The notes under the pieces are model-generated. The model saw only the letters and a list, made by a program, of their open reading frames with translations, ran no database searches and had not been told where the DNA came from. The position numbers and the translations under genes were made by a program. Below are positions 11,951-24,384 of a DNA stretch of 64,000 bases, piece by piece (position 1 is the first letter of the stretch; each line of letters starts with the position of its first letter). This stretch comes from Henckelia pumila (taxonomy: Eukaryota > Streptophyta > Magnoliopsida > Lamiales > Gesneriaceae), in the NCBI RefSeq assembly GCF_033568475.1, contig NC_133122.1:157349361-157413360 (forward strand), read 5' to 3'.

Positions 11951-12119
11951 ATTTTTGGGTGTACAAGGGGCTTGTGTTGAGTGACGCTTCTCCATATACT
12001 TAGCATAAGCCTTCACTGTTTCATCTCCCACGTTTTTGGGTGTACAAGGGGCTTGTGTTGAGTGGCGCTTCACTATGTACTTGGTATAAACCTTCACTGC
12101 ATCATCTCTAGTACGATAA
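11951..12119 (-). pseudogene. Piece 2: two 81-bp (27-codon) in-frame repeats
   Basis: Continues the frame of piece 1 with YRTRDDAVKVYTKY, the end of the viroplasmin-type fold. The segment ending KRHSTQAPCTPKNVG occurs twice, 81 bp apart (TTTTTGGG at 11952 and 12033 on the plus strand). The tandem duplication keeps frame and has few differences. The foldback element's target site lies inside the second copy. Confidence 0.6.
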
Positions 12120-12631
12120 GGCCATCTCCAATGCTCCGCCAAAATGGTGGGCTTCCATCTCTAATGGGGGGGCGCTATTCTCTGCGCCAAAATAGCGCCC
12201 CCAGAGTTTGCACCAAATTTGGCGCAGGCCAAAATGCAATCTTTTTCTTTTTTAAAAAAAATTTTTTTAATCCTTTTTATTTGTTTTTGATAATTATAAA
12301 TAATAATTAAATATTTATTTTATTTTTTTAATAATTAAATATTTGAAAAAAAATTATTTTAATTATTTATATTATTTAATCAATATATATTTATTTTAAA
12401 TAAAAAATAATATTTATCTATTTAAATAAAATTTAAATAATTAAATTATGATTTATAAATAATAAAACTATGTAATATGAATTCAATAATTAAAATAAAA
12501 AGGCAAACTGGACTACAAATACCAAATTGGAATACATAACTGAAATACACCTAATTGAAATACATAATTGAACTACAAATACATAATTGGAATACATAAT
12601 TGAAATACACCTAATTGAAATACAAATACAA

Positions 12632-12635
<4 letters not shown>

Positions 12636-12697
<62 letters not shown>
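12636..12697. repeat. (TA)n microsatellite in Harbinger
   Basis: About 31 TA units. It is flanked by short degenerate tandem words (GAAATACAYCTAATTG, ACATAATTGGAATAC) from about 12500 to 12760. It lies at the 3' side of ORF1. Confidence 0.9.
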
Positions 12698-12701
<4 letters not shown>

Positions 12702-12794
12702 GAACTACCAATACATAATTGAAATACACATGCAACAGGAACACATAATTCAAAATACAAATATAAAGACAACAATTGAAACAAAAACACATTT

Positions 12795-13660
12795 AAAAGA
12801 TAATCATAATATGGTGGTAAATTAGATTCAGATCCTGCAATATCACCCAAATATTTTCCAAACATGTCACGATCTTGTTTTTCAGATGCTTCTTCTCTTT
12901 TTTTTTGCATAATTTTTTCTCGTTCCGTTTGAAACATTTCACGCAATTGTGGATTGCCAATTGTGCTCAAATCCATATACAAAACTCTATTTTCCATTGA
13001 AAGGCAGTCAATGCCAATTCTTGTTTTCGAGTTTCAATTTTCATTTTTCGATTTTCTAATTTTAATTTATTATTATGCATCTCAAACATTTTAGTATCAT
13101 AATTTTGTTGAAGGTCATTGGATCCTTTTTCTAGTACATCAACAAGTTCACGATGCCCTTATTTCATCGTAGATAATAATTCTGTAATGTTGTCATTTTT
13201 TTTCTTTATATTTTCCTTTTAACTCCAAGAGGTCAATCGGATGAAGTGCCAACTACATTTTCATCGCTACTTAAATTAATTGAAAAAGAATTTAGTCCTT
13301 GAGAACCTGATAATGGAGTCTCTGGTGTCTGAGTTTCTGACGGTGACAAATTCAAATTTATGACATGAATTTGAGGTCCGAAGCTCGATGGATGGATGTC
13401 ACCAGAGGATTTTTCAATATCTTTCAAAATTGGTCATACATGATCAAATTTGAATCCTTTGTTGTAATTAGGATCTTGCATGAAGAGATCTTTTGCTCTG
13501 TTCAACTCCATAAAAAACTCAAATCGTACAAGAGTTTGAATGAGTCAACACAAAAATATAAAAATAATACTCACAATATCCTCGTCAGATGCACCACTTG
13601 GATTAATAATTTCGATTTGGCGAATGCATCCCTTCAATCATCCAACTTGACAAGGTATAC
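12795..13660 (-). pseudogene. Harbinger ORF1 with NAM-associated-type C-terminus
   Basis: Read on the minus strand, the pieces follow the layout of plant Harbinger ORF1 proteins. NPSGASDED is followed by a GT...AG intron-like gap (about 13505-13575), then NRAKDLFMQDPNYNKGFKF, a TGA where Trp is expected, and ILKDIEKSSGD. A Ser/Pro/Thr-rich linker ends LSSDENVVGTSSD. A Lys/Glu-rich coiled coil follows (about 13020-13120), then MDLSTIGNPQLREMF...KREEASEKQ and a C-terminal YYDYLL. Several stops and frame changes between 13000 and 13260 break it. In active elements ORF1 assists the transposase; that is family knowledge. Confidence 0.75.
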
Positions 13661-13959
13661 TTTTCATGCGACACTGTAGTGATCTTTTGTTACGTGCTTG
13701 TAGGGTGTTTGGTTTGCTGCTGTTGTAAGCTTTTTAACACGATTCTAGAACTGATCATTGGATTGATTGATACCTATGATAGGATTTTGTGTTACATCAA
13801 GATACATATGACATAGAATCGTATCTTCTTCAACGATGTAAGAACCAGTTCTAGAATTGGATTCCATTGTCTTGCTTGAAAGAGATGATAATATTGAATT
13901 TTGTAGGTGTAATGATAATGAGCCTGCTGTAGGTTATTTATACCGAAAAGAAAATCAGA

Positions 13960-14152
13960 TGGAATCTAATCCAACGGTTGTGATATAGATTTGAAATCTA
14001 TACCAACGGTCATGATCTTGATCTGAGTATAAGACATCCATGGGTTGTGATATAGATCTGAAATCTAAACCAATGGTCACAATCTTGATCCGAGTTTAAT
14101 CCATCCAATGGTTGTGATATAGATCTGAATTCGAAATTTAACGGTCACGATC
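13960..14152. repeat. 67-bp tandem array, left part
   Basis: Nearly three copies of a 67-bp unit with the core CCAACGGTTGTGATATAGAT and the word GATCTTGATCYGAG. Unit starts near 13968, 14035 and 14102. Each carries TATAGAT...ATCTATA, a short inverted repeat. The Copia element interrupts the array at CGATC (14148-14152); it resumes at 23659. Confidence 0.92.
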
Positions 14153-15725
14153 TGTTAGAGTAGGTGCCCGTCGAGCAATGTGTTGGCCGATGGTCCTTGA
14201 GAGAACTCTTGTATGACAATCTTTATTTTAATAATATTTGACATTATTTAATTTGACACATCTTTATCTTTATACCCATGCAAGCTGCATAGATAAAGCC
14301 CTTGAATATACAAATAGTAGAAAGAATATGAGATGGTCATGTGATGACTATCATGAAACTCATATTTGGAATACTGTATATTCTAAACTGTTCCTAGTCG
14401 ATTCAGCCGTCATAAATAAGGATAAAGGCCGCTCGAGCTTGAGACTAGTATTTGCGATGTCAGTACCATGTTTCATTGGTAGGGGACATGGAGATGTCCA
14501 AGCATGCAAATAGGTGCTCCTTGTAGAGTGCACTGAACAACCCTCCCTAAAGGACTTTCCAAGTGGTTCTCACTTACCGAGTGGAGAAGTCCTAGTTTAT
14601 GGTTGTACACCATTAGTCCTTATGACCCGGGACAACATGGAGACTCTATATGCTAGTGCATCACTTTGACTTGTTTACCGACTCATTTGGGGTCATCAGG
14701 TGGCAATGTTGGGTGTTGTGACGAAACATATAGGATTCGATGCATTGTAGTCGGGGATTCACCGCTTACCTACGGGTATGGATATCCTATGTAATCTCAT
14801 GCATACGTAGCTTGAAATCTCTGATCAGAGTAGGTGATAATTAAGAAAAGGGGTTTCTTGAATTACACCTTCGATGCAACTACGACATGACACATAGTTA
14901 TCGATTCAATGACAACTCTCGATATACCAATGGTTGTCGAATCGGTCGGGATATATGAGTTGAAGGGACCGTACTGTACGCTAACCATAATTGATTGGTT
15001 CTTGCAGGCACTATCATTTGATACCTAGGGAGTCATGTAAGCGATGTTGCTAGACGTTTCACATGACTGGTTGGGTACTATCAGACTTGAGTTTTCTGAC
15101 GTTCTTATTATCAAGGAGTTGATCAATAAGAATGGAGCTATTTAGGGTATGCTCATATAAGGAACTTGTTGATCCCGAATCACATGGAGATGTGAACCCA
15201 TTGCTAGTTGTATCAATGAACCATTGAGGGTCACACAAGTACTAGCTTTCTAGATCCCGTTGAGATTAAAATTAGTTCAATGTGTTGAACAACTTATAAA
15301 GGAGTTTATAAGTAAAATAAATTAGAAGTTTGACTTCTAAATTGGAGAATAAATGGAAAAGTAACTTTTAATTTGTGAATGTGTTCCAAGATTAAAAATT
15401 GACTTAAAATAATTAGTTTGTGAAAATGTTGATTTTCTAAACTATTATTTTGAACTTAATTAATTAATTCAAGTGTTGAATTAATTTTACACTAGTAGAC
15501 TTTGTAATGTACAAATAATTAAATTAATTCAAGTGTTGAATTAATTAAACACTATTGAGTCTAGTAGAGCTCAAATTAATATAGTGTTGAATAATTATAT
15601 ACTAGTGAACTTGAATGAGTTCAAGTTAGATTTAATTAATTATTTAAACTTAATTGGAATTAAGTTTAATGTTTAATTAAATTAAATAAGTTCAAATACA
15701 TGTATATATATTATATATATATTTT

Positions 15726-15772
<47 letters not shown>

Positions 15773-16369
15773 TGTTATATATATGTGTGTGATGGAATTT
15801 GAAGGGTTGGAAGATTGGATGCAATTTTCCATGCAAGTCATGCATTTTTCTATGCATGGTTTTAATTGTATCTATTTAATCCTTCTCCATTATTATATTA
15901 TACACACATTCACATTCCAATTTAGAGGAAGTGGCCGAACACTCTCCATGATATTCTCCAAGTTTTTCTTTCAATTTTTGAGGAAGAAGAAAAGGAAAAT
16001 CTCAATGCAAAATTCTCTAAAAAGAAAAGAAAAATCTCAATGCAAAATTCTCTAAATATTCTAGTGCATATTTAGAGCGGATCTAGATCGTTTAGTCGTG
16101 GACCTAATTCGAAGGCTTGAAGTGTTGAATCCATTTTGAGCAAGGTGTGCTGTTGGAACCTTGTATATAATATCTACCACTTCAAGAGCCTAGTTGTTTA
16201 TCAACTTGGTTGGAGCCATAAATCAATCTTTGAGATTGATAGGGAAAACTTTTAAACACCCTATGGTTGTTTGTTTGTTTTTGAATGCTACACAAGTGCT
16301 CAGATCTTTTTTGTTAAAAATTTAATATTTCCGCTGCGTTTTCGGGCACGAGTTAACCGATCACCTTCA
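14153..16369 (+). repeat. Copia 5' LTR
   Basis: 2217 bp, TG...CA. It includes a (TA)n run near 15730-15770 and, near 15990-16050, a roughly 30-bp duplicated CTCAATGCAAAATTCTCTAAA segment absent from the 3' LTR. Confidence 0.93.
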
Positions 16370-18053
16370 GTGGTATCAGAGCCTAGGTTACTCTTTTGTG
16401 TAGCATTTGTTGGATATTATGTTGAGGTCAATTTCTAACCGCATGAGAAAATCAAGATCTATCAATTTTATGGCTGTTTTTGGAAAAAAAATTTAAAACA
16501 ATGTTGCTGCCCATTTCGGGCAGCCCTCTTTTAATAAAAAAAAAATATTTGGTTGGCCGGAATCCGGCGACGGTGCTCCGGCAACGACTATGAAGACTTT
16601 GGTTTCCAAAAGGTGTTTTGTGATATCCAAGTGTCATAAGCCCTAACTTGTTGAGATTGTAAAAGTTGATATTTTTATAAAAAATTGAAATTTTAAAAAT
16701 TGTGTATTTTCTCATAAAATAAATAATTAAAGTGGGACTTTGATTATTTATAGTAAATGGTGATTTACAAGAAATTCGATTATAAATAAATTAATTAGAA
16801 AGTAAACAAAGGTGTTTGTTTATTTTGTTAATTTAATTTATAATTGTGGTGGTTAGTGATTGTACCAAGATATATAATATTTGATCAATTGATTATTGAG
16901 ATAATTAATTGATGATGTATGATATGTGATATTATGCATGAAGGATGATCAAAAGCCCATGACCAATTTGCTAGGTGTATACTAGGATATTTTGTGTTGA
17001 ATGGTTGTAATAATTATCAAATTATAAAGTGAGCTTGGTTTATGGCCCGTTCCCACCCCATGAGATGTATCCCTATTTGCCATGGATATTTTAATGTAAA
17101 ATATTTGATAATGGAAGTTCAAGATTGAAATATGGTGGGCCATGATAAATTATGAAGATCCAAGACATGTAAATATTGGAAGCTTATGTAATTGTTGCAT
17201 TTGCATCTCATGCATTCCCTAGGAATTGGACCTAGGCCCGTGTTTGGCTCACACGGGCCGAATAGTTTTGGGGTGATTGATCATCTTTGTTAATTTACTG
17301 TTTATAATATATGCATGATATATTATAAATAATGAGTATGTGCGTTATTATTTTATAATAACAAAGTTGCATGAATCCGGCAAACATACGAGCAAACATG
17401 GCGAGTTTTTAAAATTAACGATGAGACTATTTCAAAATTCAAAACTCTCATTTTGAATTAGATTCAAAATTTATATCAAGCCCGAAAAGGGGAATTATAA
17501 ATTTGTTTATAATTTACATTTCTTCCATCGACAATGGATGCATGACGAACGCTACCCGTATTCAATGCTCGGCTCATATTATTGGGGGGGCTTGGATGCC
17601 GGAAAGCTGTGACATCCATTGACATGGTGATGTGAACTACGTGGAACTTCCATGACTTCGGCTCATATTATTGGGGGAACTCATGGCGACCGTCCATTAA
17701 GGTTCGATATCGATGGGTAAGGCTTGACACGTAAAGATGAACGGCGTCATATTATTGGGTCCTTATCAAGCGTGAGACAAAAGTTTACGTAAGGGTTGCA
17801 TGGAGATGAAATTGGAAACTACCTTTTAGGAATTGTGATTGGCTGATATTATTCGGGATCATAATTGGCTAATTGGACCTTATGTACCTACTGAGGAAAG
17901 GAGTTTCCCGTTTTCACTAGAGGGTAGTGAAAATGTCAAAACAGTGGGAGTAAAAATTTATAAAGTTAAAGTCCATACTTTATATCTTACTAAATATTTT
18001 AAAATTGTCATTAACATTTATCTGTTATTATTTTTCAGTACAAATTTTTGACA
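16370..18053 (+). other. Copia leader with primer-binding site and repeated motif
   Basis: TGGTATCAGAGCC at 16371 matches the complement of the initiator-Met tRNA 3' end. The 1.7-kb leader has no supported gene. The motif CTCATATTATTGGG or a close variant recurs at about 17573, 17662, 17746 and 17843. A pyrimidine tract ending TTTTTCAG (about 18029-18037) lies 16 bp before the gag ATG at 18054, so the leader may be spliced. Confidence 0.7.
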
Positions 18054-21000
18054 ATGTCATCGATTCGCAATCCGTTATCTACAATACTCGACAAACATAT
18101 ACTGACTGGTCCGAATTACCTCGATTGGCTAAGGAATCTGAAAATTGTCTTAAACTCGAAAAAGATTGCATATGCACTTGAAAAGTCTCCCCCTACTGAG
18201 GCTCCGACTGGATGTAGCCCTGCTGAGCTACAGATTTACAAGGATTGGTGTGACCATGACTTGAAAGCTAAGTGTTATATGCTGGGATCTATGTCCGATA
18301 AACTTCAGAGGCGTTTTGAGAATGCTAAGAATGCTGCTGACATTCATTTGCATCTCAAAGAGATCTTTGATGAGCAAGCACGCCTGTTTCGGTATGGACA
18401 TTATATGCATAGCTGCAAGGAATATCTTGACCTGAATGGTTCTGGAAATGATACGTTCTACATTGAAGTGAACATTTCACTTAACTCTTCTTCTTGGGTA
18501 TTGGATACCGGCTGTGGCTCACATCTCTGTAATGATTTACAGTTGATGGCAAGAAGTAGGAGACTCAGGGATGGTGAGACTTTCTTGAGGATGGGCAATG
18601 GGGCAAGAGTTGCTGCCAAAGCTAATGGAGATGTTTACTTATTGTTGGACAATGATTTTAAGTTAATTTTGAGAGATGTTTTGTTTGTACCAAATTTGGT
18701 GAAAAACATTGTTTCCATTTTTATGCTTGATAAAGATGGATATTCTTGTTTATTTGGCAAAGGTGTTTGCAATATTTACAAGAATGGATGTTTAATTGGT
18801 ACAGGACAATTGAAAAACGATCTCTATAATTTAAAATTGAAAGATATTCCTATGTATAATGTCCAAGAGATATCAACAACATCCAAAAGAAAACAAGATA
18901 CTCTGAATCCGGCACACTTATGGCATGCTCGATTAGGTCATATATCTTTAAGAAGGATGGACAAGCTAGTGGGAGAAGACATGTTTGATATGTCTGATAT
19001 TAATTCTCTTACTACTTGTGAACCCTGTATAAAAGGAAAGTTGACCAAAATTCCCTTTAAGGGCCATGTGGAGCGGGCCAAAGGACTGTTAGATTTGATC
19101 CATACAGATGTGTGTGGTCCACTTAGCATCGCCACTAAGCACGAACATTCCTACTTCATCACCTTTACCGATGACTTCTCTAGGTATGGATATGTGTATT
19201 TATTGAAATACAAATCTGAAGCTTTTGAAAGGTTCAAAGAATTCAGAAATGAAGTGGAGAAACAATTGGGACGAAGCATCAAGGCACTTCGATCGGATCG
19301 AGGTGGTGAGTACTTGAGTGCTGAATTCCAAGAGTATCTTAGGGAGAATGGGATTCTCTCGCAGTGGACTCCTCCTGGTACACCTCAGTTGAATGGTGTT
19401 TCAGAACATCGTAACCGGACTTTGATGGACATGGTTCGGTCTATGATGGGGTTCACGGAGTTGTCGCCATCATTTTGGGGATATGCGCTTGAAACAGCGG
19501 AATTGTTGTTGAACAATGTCCATTCAAAGGCAGTTGATAAGACACCATATGAGATATGGATGGGAAGGCCTCCTAAGTATTCTTATCTTAGAATATGGGG
19601 ATGCCCTTCTTATGTGAAGCAGACAGTGGGAGATAAATTGGATGCTCGATCCATTTTATGCTACTTCGTGGGATATCCAAGGAATTCAGTTGGATATTAT
19701 TTCTATCATCCCAAAGAAACAAAGGTGTTTGTTTCTAGGAATGCAACCTTCTTGGAGAAGGAATTTCTATTTGATAGAAAATTGGAGATGATAGAACTCG
19801 AGGAAGTTCGAGAAACACCCACGATTGTAGAGCCCACCCGAACAGCCAAGAGAGGAGATACAAGTTCCTAGGAGATCCGAGAGGGTCTCAAGACCACCTA
19901 TGAGGTATGGTCTACTTCTTGAAGAGGGCCAAGATGAGGCTGGCCATGGATGTGATCCAAGGACCTTCAAGGAAGCATTGTCTAATGCCGATTCATCCAA
20001 GTGGCTTGAAGCTATGGAATCTGAGATGAATTCCATGTATTCGAACCAGGTGTGGAATCTTGTGGATCCACCTGAAGGAATTGTTCCTATAGGGTGTAAA
20101 TGGATTTACAAGAGGAAACTTGGGACGGATGGAAAGGTGGTGACCTTCAAGGCTCGATTGGTAGCAAAAGGTTATACTCAAAGGCAAGGAATTGACTTTG
20201 AAGAAACTTTTTCTCCAGTCGCAATGTTCAAGTCTATTAGGATAATGCTAGCCATTGCCGCATGGTATGACTATGAAATATGGCAGATGGATGTGAAGAC
20301 AGCTTTTCTTAATGGGGATATTAAGGAAGAAATTTACATGTCTCAACCTGAAGGGTTCACATCTATCAGAAGTGAGCATAAAGTATGCAAAATTCAGAGA
20401 TCTATTTATGGTCTCAAACAGGCATCTAGGAGCTGGAACCTCAGATTTGATGGTACAATCAAAGAGTTTGGGTTTACTAAGAATCCTGAGGAACCCTGTG
20501 TGTATAAGAAGGTCAGTGGGAGTGCTGTCACATTCCTGGTACTTTATGTTGATGACATTCTACTCATTGGGAATGATGTAGGAATGTTGCAATCAACTAA
20601 AGTATGGTTATCGAGTAAGTTCTTGATGAAGGACTTGGGTGAAGCATCTTTTGTATTAGGAATACAAATCTATCGGGATAGATTGAAAAGATTGCTTGGT
20701 CTCACCCAGTCCACATACATTGATACCATCGTGAATAGGTTCTCGATGGATGAGTCTAAGAGATGACATCTACAAATGTGTCATGGCGTGTCTCTATCCA
20801 AGTCCATGTCTCCCAAGAATGATGCAGAGATAGAGGTGATGACACACATTCCATATGCATCTGCAATTTGTAGTATCATGTATGCGATGATATCTACACG
20901 TCCTGACGTGGCCTTTGCACTTAGTGTTACAAGTAGATATCAATCGAACCCTGGTCTTCCACACTAGAAAGCTGTGAAAGACATTCTCAAGTATTTGAGA

Positions 21001-21497
21001 AGGACTAAGAATATGTTCTTGGTTTATGGGGGTGGAGAACTAAAATTGGAATGCTATACCGACTCTAGCTTCCAAAGCGATGTTGATGATTCGAAGTCAA
21101 CTTCCGGTTTATATTCATTCTCAATGGTGCTGCTGTTTGTTGGAAGAGTTCCAAGAAAAACAGCACTGCGGATTCAACCACTGAGGCAGAATATATTGCT
21201 GCATCCGATGCTGCAAAGGAAGCTGTTTGGATTAGGAATTTCGTCCAAGAGTTGGGCGTTATTCCTAATGGAGTTGATCCAGTCTCGGTGTACTGCGACA
21301 ACACTAGTGCCGTTTCTCAGGCAAAAGAACCAAAGTCTCATCAGAATTCCAAACATGTACTGAAAAAATACCACATCATCCGGGAAATTGTGGAACGAGG
21401 AGATGTCTTGTTAGACAGATTCGCCTCTGCAGATAATGTTGCTGATCCACTAACTAAGCCTTTACCAGGACCATTGTTCGAAAAGCATCGCGAATAA
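18054..21497 (+). pseudogene. Copia gag-pol polyprotein (defective)
   Basis: ATG 18054 opens a gag N-terminus (TGPNYLDWLRNLKIVL). After about 120 codons the frame jumps to the tail of a zinc knuckle (RYGHYMHSCKEYL), so most of the gag C-terminus is deleted. Then come protease (SWVLDTGCGSH, about 18500); pre-integrase HLWHARLGH with CEPCIKGK; integrase with HTDVCGPL (about 19107), SDRGGEY (about 19296) and GVSEHRNRTL; RT with a YVDD motif (about 20547); and RNase H with the tail ADPLTKPLPGPLFEKH. Breaks: a 1-bp loss near 19838, TGA 20764-20766, TAG at about 20965, and a second frameshift near 21110. The frame ends at TAA 21495-21497. The first 607 codons are open. Confidence 0.92.
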
Positions 21498-21532
21498 ATG
21501 GGTTTGAAAAATATGGGTAGTTGGCTCTAGTG

Positions 21533-21544
21533 CAAGTGGGAGAT
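21533..21544 (+). other. Copia polypurine tract
   Basis: GCAAGTGGGAGA directly precedes the 3' LTR start TGTTAGAG at 21545, the expected plus-strand primer position. Confidence 0.8.
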
Positions 21545-23658
21545 TGTTAGAGTAGGTGCCCGTCGAGCCAATGTGTTGGCCGATGGTCCTTAAGAGAACT
21601 CTTGTATGACAATCTATATTTTAATAATATTTGACATTATTTAATTTGGCACATCTTTATCTTTATACCCATGCAAGCTGCATAGATAAAGCCCTTGAAT
21701 ATACAAATAGTAGAAAGAATATGAGATGGTCATGTGATGACTATCATGAAACTCATATTTGGAATATTGTATATTCTAAACTGTTCCTAGTCGATTCAGC
21801 CGTCATAAAGAAGGATAAAGGCCGCTCGAGATTGAGACTAGTATTTGCGCTGTAAGTACCATGTTTCATTGGTAGGGGACATGGAGATATCCAAGCATGC
21901 AAATAGGTGCTCCTTGTAGAGTGCACTGAACAACCCTCCCTAAAGGACTTTTCAAGTGGTTCTCACTTATCGAGTGGAGAAGTTCTAGTTTATGGTTGTA
22001 CACCATTAGTCCTTATGACCCGGGACAACATGGAGACTCTATATGCTAGTGCATCACTTTGACTTGTTTACCGACTCATTTGGGGTCATCAGGTGGCAAT
22101 GTTGGGTGTTCTGACGAAACATATAGGAGTTGATGCATTGTAGTCGGGGATTCACCGCTTACCTACGGGTATGGATATCCTATGTAATCTCATGCATACG
22201 TAGCTTGAAATCTCTGATCAGAGTAGTTTCTTGAATTACACCTTCGATGCAACTACGGCATGACACATAGTTATCGATTCAATGACAACTCTCGATAAAC
22301 CAATGGTTGTCGAATCGTGTACGCTAACCATAATTGATTGGTTCTTGCAGGCAGTATCATTTGATACCTAAGGTCATGTAAGCGATGCTGCTAGACATTT
22401 CACATGACTGGTTGGGTACTATCAGACTTGAGTTTTTTGACGTTCTTATTATCAAGGAGTTGATCAATAAGAATGGAGCTATTTAGGGTATGCTTATATA
22501 TGGAACTTGTTGATCCCGAATCACATGGAGATGTGAACCCATTGCTATTTGTATCAATGAACCATTGAGGGTCACACAAGTACTAGCTTTCTAGATCCCG
22601 TTGAGATTAAAATTAGTTCAATGTGTTGAACAACTTATAAAGGAGTTTATAAGTAAAATAAATTAGAAGTTTGACTTCTAAATTGGAGAATAAATGGAAA
22701 AGTAACTTTTAATTTGTGAATGTGTTTCAAGATTAAAAGTTGACTTAAAATAATTAGTTTGTGAAAATGTTGATTTTCTAAACTATTATTTTGAACTTAA
22801 TTAATTAATTCAAGTGTTGAATTAATTTTACACTAGTAGACTTTGTAATGTACAAATAATTAAATTAATTCAAGTGTTGAATTAATTAAATACTATTGAG
22901 TCTAGTAGAGCTCAAATTAATATAGTGTTGAATTAATAATTATATACTAGTGGACTTGAATGAGTTCAAGTTAGATTTAATTAATTATTTAAACTTAATT
23001 GGGATTAAGTTTAATGTTTAATTAAATTAAATAAGTTCAAATACATGCATATATATTATATATATATTTTCGAAATATATATATATATATTCATGTTATA
23101 TATATGCGTGTGATGGAATTTGAAGGGTTGGAAGATTGGATGCAATTTTCCATGCAAGTCTTGCACTTTTCTATGCATGGTTTTAATTGTATCTATTTAA
23201 TCCTTCTCCATTATTATATTATACACACATTCACATTCCAATTTAGAGGAAGTGGCCGAACACTCTCCATGATATTCTCCAAGTTTTTCTTTCAATTTTT
23301 GAGGAAGAAGAAAAGGAAAATCTCAATGCAAAATTCTCTAAATATTCTAGTGCATATTTAGAGCGGATCTAGATCGTCTAGTCGTGGACCTAATTTGAAG
23401 GCTTGAAGTGTTGAATCCATTTTGAGAAAGGTGTGTTGTTGGAAGCTTGTATATAGTATCTACCACTTCAAGAGCCTAGTTGTTTATCAACTTGGTTGGC
23501 GCCATAAATCAATCTTTGAGATTGATAGGTAAAACTTTTAAACACTCTATGGTTGTTTGTTTTTTTTTTTTAATGCCACACAAGTGCTCGGATCTCTTTT
23601 GTTAAAAAATTTAATATTTCCGCTGCGTTTCCAGGCACGAGTTAACCGATCACCTTCA
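21545..23658 (+). repeat. Copia 3' LTR
   Basis: 2114 bp. Relative to the 5' LTR it lacks two segments of about 20 and 30 bp near 22226 and 22315, has a shorter (TA) run near 23070, and lacks the duplicated A-rich block. Confidence 0.93.
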
Positions 23659-24250
23659 CGATCTTGATCCGATTATAATCCATCCAACGGTTGTGATATA
23701 GATCTGAAATCTATACCAACTGTCATGATCTTGATCCGAGTTTAATCCATCCAACTGTTGTGATATAGATCTGAAATCTATACCAACAATCACGATCTTG
23801 ATCCGAGTATAAGCCATCCAACGGTTGTGATATAGATATGAAATCTATACCAACGGTCATGATCTTGATCTGAGTTTAATCCATCCAACGGTTGTGATAT
23901 AGATATGAAATCTATACCAACGGTCACGATCTTGATCCGAGTTTAATTCATCCAACGGTTGTGATATAGATCTAAAATCGATACCAACGGTCACGATCTT
24001 GATCCGAGTTTAAGCCATCCAATGGTTGTGATATAGATCTGAATTTGAAATTTAACGGTCACGATCTTGATCCGATTATAATCCATCCAACGGTTGTGAT
24101 ATAGATCTAAAATCTATACCAACGGTCATGATCTTGATCCGAGTTTAATCCATCCAACTATTGTGATATAGATCTAAAATCGATACCAATGGTCACGATC
24201 TTGATCCGAGTTTAAGCCATCCAACGATGGTGATATAGATTTATCCAACG
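23659..24250. repeat. 67-bp tandem array, right part
   Basis: About nine further copies of the unit. CATCCAA anchors lie at 23681, 23748, 23815, 23882, 23949, 24016, 24084, 24151 and 24218, so spacing is 67 bp with one 68. The last unit decays into unique sequence about 135 bp before the transposase frame. With the left part the array had about 12 units before the Copia insertion. Confidence 0.95.
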
Positions 24251-24384
24251 GTTATATTCTTAAAAACTATTTTATAATGTGATCTATTTATCATATTTTC
24301 TCACACCACTCATTTTACCTTCTCAATATCTGTAAAATAAATTCTCAATCCAATTCGCATGTATCATATTCTAGCTCATCTTCA

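Larger units (their letters stand above)
14153..23658 (+). mobile_element. Full-length Ty1/Copia retrotransposon
   Basis: It has direct LTRs of 2217 bp (14153-16369) and 2114 bp (21545-23658), both TGTTAGAG...ACCTTCA. The primer-binding site TGGTATCAGAGCCTAGG is at 16371, a purine tract precedes the 3' LTR, and the target duplication CGATC is perfect (14148-14152 and 23659-23663). The internal domain order protease, integrase, RT, RNase H identifies Copia. The gag zinc knuckle is destroyed, and pol has two frameshifts and several stops, so it is defective. LTR differences include 20-30 bp deletions in the 3' LTR and an extra short duplication in the 5' LTR. Clade not assigned. Confidence 0.95.

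Noticed and set aside
16371..16390. tRNA gene-like match at TGGTATCAGAGCC
   Set aside because: This is the primer-binding site, complementary to a tRNA end; no cloverleaf surrounds it.
13960..24250. CRISPR-like array
   Set aside because: Units are contiguous 67-bp tandem repeats without unique spacers, in a plant transposon.
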